Below, one piece after another: positions 1 through 8,800 of a DNA stretch of 35,481 nt. The notes beneath the pieces were generated by a model, which worked only from the letters and a program-made list of their open reading frames with translations, was not told where the DNA came from and ran no database searches. This DNA is from an uncultured Clostridia bacterium (lineage in GTDB: Bacteria; Bacillota; Clostridia; TANB77; CAG-508): NCBI GenBank assembly GCA_947628735.1, contig CANRAY010000002.1:1-35481 (forward strand), in the 5' to 3' direction. How positions within the stretch are numbered: position 1 is the stretch's first letter; every line of letters begins with the position of its first letter. Made by a program: the position numbers and the translations under genes.

Positions 1-1
1 T

Positions 2-30
2 GAGGCATATTTGTTATGCCTTATTTTTTT
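2..30 (+). terminator. Rho-independent terminator of a gene left of the window
   Basis: The arms AGGCATA (3-9) and TATGCCT (15-21) form a hairpin with a five-base loop, followed by a T-rich run to position 30. The T-run lies on the plus strand, so it would end a plus-strand transcript entering from outside the window. Confidence 0.7.
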
Positions 31-70
31 ATATTTCAAAAATCAACTTTGGAGAAATTTCCTATAACAT

Positions 71-101
71 AAAAAAATATCATTCTTTTTAAGAATGATA
101 T
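71..101 (-). terminator. Terminator downstream of tRNA-Met
   Basis: Perfect 11-bp arms (77-87 and 91-101) with a three-base loop. On the minus strand the stem is followed by seven T (complement of 71-77). It lies about 20 bases past the CCA end of the tRNA and should end its transcript. Confidence 0.8.
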
Positions 102-121
102 GTATATCTCTATATGCTTTT

Positions 122-198
122 TGGTAGCGAGGGGGAGATTCGAACTCTCGACCCACTGGGTATGAACCAGTTGCTCTAGCCAACTGAGCTACCTCGCC
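122..198 (-). tRNA. tRNA-Met (CAU), elongator type
   Basis: The minus strand folds as a 77-nt tRNA with encoded CCA. The anticodon loop is TTCATAC with a five-pair stem ACTGG/CCAGT. The loop and the lack of three G-C pairs at the base of the anticodon stem argue for the elongator rather than the initiator form, and the body resembles elongator tRNA-Met of Bacillus. Two oddities are visible: the first acceptor pair is G1-U72, and the second T-stem pair is an A50-C64 mismatch. It has its own consensus promoter and terminator. Confidence 0.9.
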
Positions 199-222
199 AT
201 ATAAAAACAAAATGCAATGCTT

Positions 223-251
223 ATTATAATCTTAAAATTGCATTTTGTCAA
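223..251 (-). promoter_or_regulatory. Promoter of tRNA-Met
   Basis: On the minus strand TTGACA (246-251) and TATAAT (223-228) are separated by 17 bases, a perfect sigma-A promoter. It lies about 25 bases upstream of the tRNA 5' end, just after the stop of the preceding small gene. Confidence 0.9.
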
Positions 252-264
252 TACTCAAATTATT

Positions 265-546
265 TTATTCTCTTTCCATGCCTTTATCTTCTTTTTCTTC
301 TTTCTTCTTAGTAGATTCTTGTTCTTCTTTTTTGGTTTCTTCTTTTAATTGTTCTTGTTCTACTTGAAGATTTAATTTTTTACCATTTTTTCTTCCTGAT
401 GTTGGTTTATATTCTTCTACTTCTTTATCTATTTTTTCTTGAGAATCTTTTAATTCTTGTGGTAATTGAACATTGCTATCATCATCCAATGTTCCATTGG
501 TTGATTTTGACCAATCTATTATATTTATTCCAACTGGTATTCCCAT
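265..546 (-). CDS. Hypothetical 93-residue charged protein
   Basis: I do not recognise the family. The first 20 residues are moderately hydrophobic (MGIPVGINIIDW), and the rest is increasingly Lys/Glu/Gln rich, with residues 60-93 almost wholly charged and probably disordered or coiled-coil. It has no membrane segment, Cys motif or signal peptide. A GGAGAT ribosome binding site sits eight bases before the ATG, and a TTGATT-17-TAAACT promoter lies about 40 bases upstream, so it looks like a real single-gene unit. The Lys/Glu bias resembles the N-terminal tail of the neighbouring RpoD, but that may be composition only. Confidence 0.65.
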   Translation of the reverse strand: MGIPVGINIIDWSKSTNGTLDDDSNVQLPQELKDSQEKIDKEVEEYKPTSGRKNGKKLNLQVEQEQLKEETKKEEQESTKKKEEKEDKGMERE

Positions 547-586
547 TTTTATTATCTCCTATCACTTAATTTTTTGCACTATATAT

Positions 587-615
587 AGTTTACCATAATT
601 CTTAGCAAAAATCAA
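587..615 (-). promoter_or_regulatory. Promoter of the 93-residue hypothetical gene
   Basis: On the minus strand TTGATT (610-615) and TAAACT (587-592) have a 17-base spacer. A short palindrome, ACTATATATAGT (578-589), overlaps the start region and could be an operator. Confidence 0.65.
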
Positions 616-648
616 GTTTTTTAAAGGGTTAATGTAATATATAATTAT

Positions 649-670
649 GGAGGATATTGTAATATCCTCC
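649..670 (-). terminator. Hairpin after rpoD
   Basis: A perfect inverted repeat, GGAGGATATT / AATATCCTCC, starts seven bases after the rpoD stop codon. The T-run after it is weak on both strands, so it may be an inefficient terminator or an RNA 3'-end stabiliser. Confidence 0.5.
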
Positions 671-676
671 GTTTTA

Positions 677-2170
677 TTAATTCATATAATCCCTTAGTTT
701 TTTACTTCTACTTGGATGTCTTAATTTTCTTAATGCTTTTGCTTCAATTTGTCTAATTCTTTCTCTTGTTACTTGAAATTCTCTTCCTACTTCTTCTAGT
801 GTTCTTGCTTTGCCATCTTCTAATCCAAATCTTAATTTTAATACTTTTGCTTCTCTTGGTGTTAATGTATTCATTACTTCTTCTAGTTGTTCTTTTAGTA
901 ATGTATATGCTGCTGAATCTTGTGGTGCTGGGCTATCATCATCTGGAATAAAATCTCCTAAATGGCTATCATCTTCTTCTCCTATTGGTGTTTCTAAAGA
1001 TACAGGATCTTGTGCTATTTTTTGAATTTCCATTACTTTTTCTACTGGAATTTCCATTTCCTTTGCAATCTCATCTGGTGTAGGTTCACGTCCTAATTGT
1101 TGTAACAAATGTCTTGATGTACGAATTAGTTTATTAATTGTTTCTACCATGTGTACTGGTATTCTAATTGTTCTTGCTTGATCTGCTATTGCTCTTGTAA
1201 TTGCTTGTCTAATCCACCATGTTGCATAAGTACTAAACTTGAATCCTTTATTATAGTCGAATTTTTCAACAGCCTTAATTAATCCCATGTTTCCTTCTTG
1301 TATCAAATCTAAGAATAACATTCCTCTTCCTACATATTTTTTAGCAATACTAACTACTAATCTTAAGTTTGATTCTGCTAGTTTTTGTTTAGCATCTTCA
1401 TCTCCATCTAGAATTTTTTTTGCTAAATCTAATTCTTCGTCATATGTTAGAAGTGGAATTTTTCCTATTTCTCTTAAATACATTCTAACAGGATCATCAA
1501 TGCTTACTCCTTCTACATTTGTAACATCTATTTCTTCTAGCTTTATTTCTTCTACATCTTCTAAATCTTCAATGTCTGGTTCTTCTAAATCTTCATTTAG
1601 TAAGTCTACTCCTAAATCTTCGAAAGCATCAAACACTTTATCAATTTCTTCAGCATTTGTATCTTCTAATTCACTTGCTAATTCTCCATATGTCATCTTT
1701 CCGTTTTCTTTAGCTTTTTGAATAATTTTTTCTACTTTTGAAATTTCTTCTTTTTTCTCTTCTTTATCTTCTGTCTGTTTTTTTTCTTCTTTAATTTTTT
1801 CTTTAATTTCTTTATTCTCTTTTTTATTTTCTTCTTTTATATTTTTTTCAACTGTCTTTTTTTCAGATTTATTTTCAACTTTCTTTTCTAATTTATTTTC
1901 TACTTTTTTCTTTACTTCTTTTTCAGGTTTATTTTCTACAACTTTATCTGCTTTCTTTGAATTTGTTTTATTACTTTTTTCAGCTTTTTCAGTTTTTATA
2001 GTTTTCTCTGCCTTGATATCTTTCTCTGCTTTTACATCTTTTTTAGTTTTCTCTGTTTTAGCAGTTTTCTTTGTATTTTCTTCTATTTCTATTTTTTTTG
2101 GTTTTTTAGATATTGTATTAGTAGTTTTTTCTTTTTCGTCTTTTTTTACATCTTTTTCTGTCTTCTTCAT
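677..2170 (-). CDS. rpoD: RNA polymerase primary sigma factor RpoD (SigA)
   Basis: This is the housekeeping sigma factor. Residues 1-142 are a Lys/Glu-rich low-complexity tail (repeats such as [10 protein letters not shown]), much longer than in typical SigA. Residues 143-215 fit region 1.1. Region 1.2 starts near [17 protein letters not shown] (226-241). Region 2 covers about 264-340, with the core-binding and -10 melting segment [19 protein letters not shown]. Region 3 follows, and region 4 is about 430-497, with the -35 reading helix [21 protein letters not shown]. The length of 497 is due to the tail. The ATG has a strong AGGAGGT site. It starts ten bases after dnaG, the usual primase-sigma operon. 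Confidence 0.98.
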   Translation of the reverse strand: MKKTEKDVKKDEKEKTTNTISKKPKKIEIEENTKKTAKTEKTKKDVKAEKDIKAEKTIKTEKAEKSNKTNSKKADKVVENKPEKEVKKKVENKLEKKVENKSEKKTVEKNIKEENKKENKEIKEKIKEEKKQTEDKEEKKEEISKVEKIIQKAKENGKMTYGELASELEDTNAEEIDKVFDAFEDLGVDLLNEDLEEPDIEDLEDVEEIKLEEIDVTNVEGVSIDDPVRMYLREIGKIPLLTYDEELDLAKKILDGDEDAKQKLAESNLRLVVSIAKKYVGRGMLFLDLIQEGNMGLIKAVEKFDYNKGFKFSTYATWWIRQAITRAIADQARTIRIPVHMVETINKLIRTSRHLLQQLGREPTPDEIAKEMEIPVEKVMEIQKIAQDPVSLETPIGEEDDSHLGDFIPDDDSPAPQDSAAYTLLKEQLEEVMNTLTPREAKVLKLRFGLEDGKARTLEEVGREFQVTRERIRQIEAKALRKLRHPSRSKKLRDYMN

Positions 2171-2180
2171 TTTCTACCTC

Positions 2181-3974
2181 CTATTTTATCTTAGCCAATC
2201 TTAAAATCACCTCATTTAGTCTTTTCTCTAAATTGACTATTTCTTCATTTGTAAGGTTCTGCGTATTTTCTAATTTCTTAATAATATTGTTTCTTTCTTG
2301 AATTAGTTTTTCTTTTGAATATATACTTATTAAGTCTTCTATGCATTTATTTATATCAGAAATCTCAAAATCTTCTGCCATAATTCCAGATAAATAATTT
2401 ACTATTTCTACATCTTCTATATAATCTAATATGTGACTAGTATTAATATTTCCTTTTCCTAACTCTTCATACAATTTTTTAACAATTTCTTGATTTCTTT
2501 CTATCTTGATTTCATCCATTGTAATTAAATCTTTTAGCTTTGAATAGCTTTCTTCTGGATAATTCATCAGGATGTATATTAACATTCGTTCTCTTTTTCT
2601 TATGCCTTCATCTACCTTTTGTTCTTCTATCTTTTCTTTTTTTACATATGTACTCACAGGTTTTTCTAGTATTTTGTTTTCTTTATTATTAGCATAAGTT
2701 AGTTTGTTTACTTCTGCATAAATTGCTTCTTTTGATATTCCATATTCTGAAGATATTTTTTCAATATATATTTCTTTTTCTATATTGTTATCCACTTCAG
2801 ATAATATCTTAGCAATTTGATTTAGAAATTTAATCTTATCGTTTGTCTGATTTAAATCTAAGCCTTGCTTTAATGTTTTTACTTTAAATTCAACTAATGA
2901 TATTGAAGCATCTACACATTTTAAAAATCTTTCTGGGCCATATTTAATTACAAATTCATCTGGATCTTTTGCTCCATAAATTTGTAAAATTCTTATATCA
3001 CATCCCATGTTTTTTAAAATTTCAAGTCCTCTTAATGTTGCTGCTTGTCCTGCTGCATCAGCATCATATCCTATAATTACCTGTTCACAACTTTTTCGTA
3101 ATAGTCTTCCTTGTTGTTCAGTTAAGGCTGTTCCTAAAGACGCTACTACATTTGTAATTCCTCTTTGGTATAAAGAAATAGCATCCATATAGCCTTCTAC
3201 AATAATTATTCTTTTTGTGTCACCTTGTTTAGCAACATTTAATCCAAATAATTGTCTTCCTTTACTGTATACAATATTTTCTGGCGAATTAATATACTTT
3301 GGCTTACTATCATCTAGTACTCTTCCTCCAAATGCAATAACTTTTCCTCTTGTATCTCTAATTGGAAACATTAGTCTTCGTCTAAATCGGTCAATATATT
3401 TTCCGTTATCATTGCGATTTGCTAGACTAGATGCCAATATTTCTTCATCATTGAAGCCTTTTGCTCTTAAATATCTGTATAATTCGTCAAAATTTCCAGA
3501 GTATCCTATTGTAAATGCTTTTAGTGTTCTATTGTCTAGTTTTCTTTTTTTAATATATTCTTGTGCTTGTTTTGATGTAGGTTTGTACAAATTTTCATGA
3601 TAAAATTTAGCTGTTTCTTCATTAATTTCATATACTTTTGCTTTTAGTCTAGCTTTTCTATCATCTTCATAGTTATTTAATGTTGGAAGCTGTATATTTG
3701 AGCGTTCTGCTAGTAATTCTATTGTTTCTTTAAAGCTCAAATTTTCGATTTTACTTACAAAATGTATTACATTTCCTCCTGCACCACATCCAAAACAATG
3801 AAAGATTTGTTTTTCTGGTGAAACTGAAAAAGATGGCGACTTTTCTTTGTGAAATGGACATAATCCAAAAAAGTTTCTACCGCTTCTTTTTAAAATTACG
3901 TATTGAGATATAACATCCACTATATCATTGCTGTTTCGAATTTCTTCTATTAATTCTTCACTATATCTTACCAA
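2181..3974 (-). CDS. dnaG: DNA primase DnaG
   Basis: The primase makes RNA primers for replication. The N-terminal CHC2 zinc ribbon is visible (CPFHKEKSPSFS followed by FHCFGCGAGG). The catalytic TOPRIM core follows with IIVEGYMDAISL and IIGYDADAAGQAA, then a C-terminal helicase-interaction region. About 597 residues is normal. There is no ATG: the longest frame begins at a TTG at 3983, but an AAGG site lies only about one base from it. A second TTG at 3974 (giving LVRYSEELIEEIR) has ten bases of spacing and fits the family start better, so I use it. The gene is first in the dnaG-rpoD pair. Confidence 0.96.
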   Translation of the reverse strand: MVRYSEELIEEIRNSNDIVDVISQYVILKRSGRNFFGLCPFHKEKSPSFSVSPEKQIFHCFGCGAGGNVIHFVSKIENLSFKETIELLAERSNIQLPTLNNYEDDRKARLKAKVYEINEETAKFYHENLYKPTSKQAQEYIKKRKLDNRTLKAFTIGYSGNFDELYRYLRAKGFNDEEILASSLANRNDNGKYIDRFRRRLMFPIRDTRGKVIAFGGRVLDDSKPKYINSPENIVYSKGRQLFGLNVAKQGDTKRIIIVEGYMDAISLYQRGITNVVASLGTALTEQQGRLLRKSCEQVIIGYDADAAGQAATLRGLEILKNMGCDIRILQIYGAKDPDEFVIKYGPERFLKCVDASISLVEFKVKTLKQGLDLNQTNDKIKFLNQIAKILSEVDNNIEKEIYIEKISSEYGISKEAIYAEVNKLTYANNKENKILEKPVSTYVKKEKIEEQKVDEGIRKRERMLIYILMNYPEESYSKLKDLITMDEIKIERNQEIVKKLYEELGKGNINTSHILDYIEDVEIVNYLSGIMAEDFEISDINKCIEDLISIYSKEKLIQERNNIIKKLENTQNLTNEEIVNLEKRLNEVILRLAKIK

Positions 3975-4090
3975 TTTTTTCAAACCTTTCTTTCATATAA
4001 TTATTTTATTCGACATAAAGTCTCTAAATCCTTCTTATATATTGCCAAAATGGTAATATCTTATTGGGCTGTAGCCCTTGTTTTCCTAAC

Positions 4091-4128
4091 AAAAATCGTA
4101 TCTAAATGATACTTTAGATACGATTTTT
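4091..4128 (-). terminator. Terminator after the carD-like gene
   Basis: Sixteen perfect pairs (4091-4106 with 4113-4128) and a six-base loop, with A/T tails that give T-runs on both strands. It lies 20 bases beyond the CarD stop codon and upstream of dnaG. Confidence 0.85.
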
Positions 4129-4147
4129 TATATTGATTATTATGCTT

Positions 4148-4729
4148 TTATAAATTTGTTGGTCCATTTCCATTAAATGGTATAAATTTACTAACAATAT
4201 TTTGATTTAAGTCTATGTTTTCTTCTTGTGGTACTACTTTATACTCTTCAAAAGATATGTTAATTTTATTGTCTATTAATTGTTCCACTTCCTCTTGTGA
4301 TGCATGCTCTGCTAATACTAGTTCACTTACTAATATTTGCTTTGCATTAGAAAGCATTTTTTTCTCACCTGTTGATAGTCCTTTTTCTTTTTGTTTAAAG
4401 CTTAAATTTCTAACAACATCGGCTACTTCATATATATCACCGCTCTTCATTTTGTCCATATTATCTCTATATCTTTTATTCCAATTTTTGTCCATTTCAG
4501 TTTCATTTTCACCTAATACAGACATTACTTTAACTGCTTCTTCTTTATTTATAATGTTTCTTACGCCTACTTGTTCGGCTTTTTCTGTTGGGATCATTAC
4601 TTTAACCTCACCAGGCATTTTTATAATATAATAAGCTTGTTTTTCTCCTAATATGTCTTTTTCTTCGATGGCATCTATTGTTCCTGCACCATGCATAGGA
4701 TATACGATTTTATCTCCTACATTAAACAT
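4148..4729 (-). CDS. CarD/CdnL-family transcription regulator
   Basis: The N-terminal 60 residues (MFNVGDKIVYPMHGAGTI, then ILGEKQAYYIIKMP and VMIPTEKAEQVGVR) match the RNA polymerase-interacting domain of CarD/CdnL proteins, which bind the beta subunit and stabilise open promoter complexes. Residues 75-160 form the usual helical DNA-contacting domain (NWNKRYRDNMDKMKSGD, VADVVRNLSFKQKEKGLS). The last 25 residues, ending in GNGPTNL, are a variable tail. The 193-residue length is slightly longer than typical. It has a GGAGG site and a consensus promoter with a leader of about 77 bases, and appears monocistronic. Confidence 0.93.
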   Translation of the reverse strand: MFNVGDKIVYPMHGAGTIDAIEEKDILGEKQAYYIIKMPGEVKVMIPTEKAEQVGVRNIINKEEAVKVMSVLGENETEMDKNWNKRYRDNMDKMKSGDIYEVADVVRNLSFKQKEKGLSTGEKKMLSNAKQILVSELVLAEHASQEEVEQLIDNKINISFEEYKVVPQEENIDLNQNIVSKFIPFNGNGPTNL

Positions 4730-4812
4730 TTAGGTCCTCCTTTCCATTGGTTACAATATATATATATGAAGTCAAGAAAGGGTTTTTATTTCTCTTTTTC
4801 AACTACATTTCT

Positions 4813-4841
4813 ATTATACTACAAAAAATGGCAAAAGTCAA
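4813..4841 (-). promoter_or_regulatory. Promoter of the carD-like gene
   Basis: On the minus strand TTGACT (4836-4841) and TATAAT (4813-4818) are 17 bases apart. The expected start leaves an untranslated leader of about 77 bases. Confidence 0.85.
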
Positions 4842-4912
4842 AACTTTTACCATTATTTTTTATGTTCATTTTTTCTCAAATTCTTGCTACTCTAAGCATA
4901 ATTTTTTTTATT

Positions 4913-5374
4913 TTATTTACTAGTTGATCCAAATCCACCTGTTCTTTCTCCTTCTGCATGATCATCATCAGTTATTAAATATTTCATAAAAATTGCTTGT
5001 CCTATACAGTCTCCTTTTTTTATTACTGTGTCTTCTTCTTTCATATTGTAGAAAGCAAACATAAAATGTCCATCATTATCTGGATTCTCATAATAATCAC
5101 TATCTATAATTCCTACACTATTTGCCATAACTAATCCTTTTTTTCCTGGATTAGAGCTTCTATTACATAACATAAAAAATTCATCTGGCTCACAATATGC
5201 TTTTAATCCTGTTTTTACTAATGTTGGTTTCATTCCTGGTTTAAAAGCTGGTACAACTGTGTCTTCAGCTGCCTCTATATCATATCCTGCTGAATGTTTA
5301 GTTTTTCTTACTGGTAAATTAATTTCCTTATCTTCAAATCCTTTTGCTACTTCAAATCCTCTTGTTCTTCCCAT
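4913..5374 (-). CDS. dut: dUTP diphosphatase (trimeric Dut type)
   Basis: The enzyme hydrolyses dUTP to dUMP and pyrophosphate, keeping uracil out of DNA and supplying thymidylate synthesis. All trimeric dUTPase motifs can be found: AGYDIEAAED (motif 1), NRSSNPGKKGLVMANSVGII with SDYYENPDND (motifs 2 and 3), GDCIGQAIF (motif 4) and the P-loop-like C-terminal RTGGFGSTSK (motif 5). The length of 153 is typical. GGAGGT lies just before the ATG, and the gene has its own promoter. Confidence 0.95.
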   Translation of the reverse strand: MGRTRGFEVAKGFEDKEINLPVRKTKHSAGYDIEAAEDTVVPAFKPGMKPTLVKTGLKAYCEPDEFFMLCNRSSNPGKKGLVMANSVGIIDSDYYENPDNDGHFMFAFYNMKEEDTVIKKGDCIGQAIFMKYLITDDDHAEGERTGGFGSTSK

Positions 5375-5433
5375 GATCTTACCTCCTATTTTTATAGATA
5401 AATTTCTGTATTTTAAATTTTTATTCTTGTGAC

Positions 5434-5462
5434 ATTATATTATATATTTCTATTATTGTCAT
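5434..5462 (-). promoter_or_regulatory. Promoter of dut
   Basis: On the minus strand ATGACA (5457-5462) and TATAAT (5434-5439) have a 17-base spacer, about 60 bases upstream of the dut start. Confidence 0.75.
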
Positions 5463-5567
5463 CATTTATTTTTAATTTATTTATATGTATTTTTTATTCT
5501 CATGTAACTTTATGTCGATATTATTCATAAAATATATTGACAGATTTTTGGAGGTGATTGGATAAAA

Positions 5568-5804
5568 ATGAAAGACTGTATCCCTTTAACTGATTTAAAG
5601 ATGAATATGACAGCTAAAATTTGTTTTTTAAATTGTTCTGATCATATTAAAAGACGTTTTTTAGATTTAGGAATTATTCCTGATACCCCCATTACTCCTA
5701 TTTTTAAAAGTATTCCTGGTGATCCTATTGCTTATGAAGTAAGAGGTTCCCTTTTAGCTATTCGTGAGAAGGATTCTAAAAATATTTTTGTTTGTGTTAC
5801 TTAA
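5568..5804 (+). CDS. feoA: FeoA-family ferrous iron transport protein A
   Basis: A 78-residue single-domain protein with the FeoA SH3-like fold: an N-terminal CIPLTDLKMNMTAKI strand region, the helix HIKRRFLDLGIIPDTP with the family RRFLDLG motif, and the strands DPIAYEVRGSLLAIRE. FeoA is a small cytoplasmic partner of the Fe(II) importer FeoB. A GGAGG site lies upstream of the ATG with a rather long gap. Unusually, it is on the strand opposite feoB and separated from it by the large surface protein, so the two are not one operon here. No convincing Fur box was seen upstream, and the promoter is weak by eye. Confidence 0.9.
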   Translation: MKDCIPLTDLKMNMTAKICFLNCSDHIKRRFLDLGIIPDTPITPIFKSIPGDPIAYEVRGSLLAIREKDSKNIFVCVT

Positions 5805-5823
5805 AATATTTATTTAAAGCATA

Positions 5824-5861
5824 AAAAATCTTCTCCTCATTTTTATGAAGAGAAGATTTTT
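5824..5861. terminator. Bidirectional terminator between feoA and the surface protein gene
   Basis: Twelve-pair stem (5824-5835 with 5850-5861), with A-run and T-run flanks that serve both converging genes. Confidence 0.85.
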
Positions 5862-5868
5862 ATTTTAT

Positions 5869-8800
5869 TTATTTTGAAATTTTAAGATTTTTTACAGGAC
5901 TCCAGCTTGAATATAATTTTGTGTCAGATACAGTTTTGTAGGTACGAATACGTACATAATATGTTTTGCCTTTTGTTAATTTAGAAATTGTTGTTGATTT
6001 TGTACTATTCTTCTTAACTGTTGTTGTTTTTACATCTTTCTTGAAGTTTTTATCTGTTGAATATTGAATTTCATATCCTGTTACAACTGTACTCTTTGCC
6101 CATGTTACTGTCATTTTCTTGCTAGCTGAATTAGTTACTTTTGAAATCTTAACTACTGGTGGATTTACTGTTATTGTAATTTTCTTTGTTGCTTTGTTGT
6201 ATCCATCTGTTGCTCCTGCTGTAATTGTTATTGTTGCTTTTCCAATAAATCCTTTTTTAATTGTTACTTTTCCTGATGTATTTACAGTTACATTTTTATT
6301 ATTACTACTATAAGTTAATTTTGCATTTCCTTCTTGTTTTGCTCCTATTGAAAAGCTTTGATCTTTAGTAGAATATGTTTTTGTAAAGTTAGAAGCTTTG
6401 ATACTATTGTTTATTTTCTTTGTACTAATTGTAATTTGTTTTGTTGTTTTATTGTATTTTTCTGTTGCTTCTGCTGTTATTGTTATTGTTGCTGTTCCTG
6501 CATATCCTGCTTTAATTGTTACTTTTCCTTCATTATTAACTGTAATTGATTTATTGTTACTACTATAAGTTAATTTTGCATCTCCTGTTTGTTTTGCTCC
6601 TATTGAGAAGCTTTGAGCTTTTTCTGAGAAATTTTTTGTTATATTATATGCTGTAACTACATTACTTGCTTTTGAAACAGTTACTGTAATTTTCTTTGTT
6701 GCTTTATTATATCCATCTGTTGCTTCTGCTGTAATTGTTATTGTTGCTGTTCCAACAAATTCTTTCTTAATTGTTACTTTTCCTGATGCATTTACAGTTA
6801 CGTTTTTATTATTACTGCTATAAGTTAATTTTGCATCTCCTTCTTGTTTTGCTCCTATTGAGAAACTTTGATCATTTTTTGAGAATGATTTTTTAACATT
6901 TGATGCTGTAATGCTATTATCTATTTTTTCTGTACTTACTGTTATTGTTTTTGTTGCTTTATGATATTTTGTTGTTTCATTTGAAGTAATTGTAATTTTA
7001 GCTGTTCCTGCATATCCTGCTTTAATTGTTACTTTTCCTTCATCATTAACTGTAATTGATTTATTATTACTACTATAAGTTAATTTTGCATCTCCTGCTT
7101 GTTTTGCTCCTATAGAGAAGCTTTGAGCTTTTTCTGAGTATGATTTTGTAATGTTTGATGCTGTAATTTTATTATCTATTTTCTCTGTACTAATTGTTAT
7201 TGTTTTTGTTGCTTTATGATATTTTGTTGTTTCACTTGAAGTAATTGTAATTTGTGCTGTTCCTACATATCCTGCTTTAATAGTTGCAATTCCTGCACTA
7301 TCTACCATAATTGAATGATTATTACTACTATAAGTTAATTTTGCATCTCCTGCTTGTTTTACTCCTATTGAGAATTTTTGATCTTTTTCTGAGTATGCTT
7401 TTGTAATGTTTGATGCTGTGATTTTATTATCAATTTTTGGAATAGTCACTGTAACTTCCTTTGTTGCTTCTTTATATCCTTTTGTTTCATCTGCTGTAAT
7501 TGTTATTTTTGCTGTTCCAACAAATTCCTTCTTAACTGTTACTTTTCCTGTACTATCTACTGATACTGCATTATGATCACTTTTATATACTAATTTTGCA
7601 TCTCCAATTTGTTTTGCTCCTATTGAGAAGCTTTGATCTTTTTCTGAATAGTTTTTTGTTATATTTGATGCAGTAATTTTATTATCTTGTTTTTCAATTT
7701 TGAATTTTGCTGTTATTGTTCCTTTATAATTATTTTTTCCAGTAACTGTTACAGTTGCTGTTCCTGCATTTACATTATTTGTATAATTTATATTATAGTC
7801 TTTTTCTTTAACTAATGTTTTATTTTCTTCTTTTACAGTTACGCTAGGTTTCTTTTCTGTTCCATCATAGAAATATGTTGTGTTTGAAAGTGATATTTTG
7901 CTATTTGAAATATCTTTTGCTGTTTCTACACTTTCTGTATGCTTACATACTGTACAAGTACGTTCTTTCATTCCATCTTTTTCTACCCAGTCTCCATAAC
8001 TATGTCCTAATGCTTTATCTACTACTGTTTCACTTTTTACTAATTCTCCACAAATACTGCAGTAGTATTCATTTATATGTGATCCATCTTTATCACATGT
8101 AGGTTTTACTTCATTTGTTTTTACTGGTGCAGATAATTTATGACCATCATATGCTGTAATTGTTAATGTACTTTCATTTCCTAATACATCTTTTGCAACA
8201 ATCTCTTTTTGTTCTTTGTTTGATTTAGGAACGAAAGTTTTCATTGTGCTTGTATTGGTTGTAAATTTTGTTACTTTTACACCATTTACTGTAATGCTAT
8301 CTATTGCAGTTTCATCTTCTACTGTTATTGTTGGTAAATTACAATATATTTTTTCTGTATCTATACTTGAAAATGTAGGAGCATTTTTATCATCTACTAC
8401 TGAAGCTTTAATGTAGCGATAACTTGTATAAGAGTTTGTTACATCTTCTTTACTTTTGATGCTAGCATCTTCTCCTTTTGTAAACTTACTAGCCATAATG
8501 ATGTAATTATTTCCTAAGAAAGTTGGTTTATCATAGAAAGCTTTTTCTACTGAATCAAGTTCAAGACTAAATTCTGTTTCTTCTTCATCTCCAATAATAA
8601 TTCTATGAGCACTAATTGCACTCTTTTCTGAATTTATTTTTACATTACCACTTGTAAATTTTATATCTCCATTATTAGTAATTCCATAATAATAAGGGCT
8701 ATTTATTGTTATGTTTCCTGTACCAGCAAATACTAAACTATTACTGTCACTGTATGGAGAATATTTACTTGAATTAGATTGATATTTTTCATCACCTGTT

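Noticed and set aside
4066..4077. GGGCTGTAGCCC palindrome upstream of dnaG
   Set aside because: Very short stem, no T-run and no link to a known regulatory element.
5486..5504. Fur box before feoA
   Set aside because: Only one half-site (ATTCTCA) is visible, and the full 15-mer has about five mismatches.
6160..7689. Regular repeats considered as a CRISPR array
   Set aside because: The period is 255 bp, and the repeats are an open reading frame encoding 85-residue protein domains with no spacers.
7875..8102. Plus-strand open frames over the surface protein and other minus genes
   Set aside because: They are antisense shadows of long, well-supported genes and have no ribosome sites or family matches.
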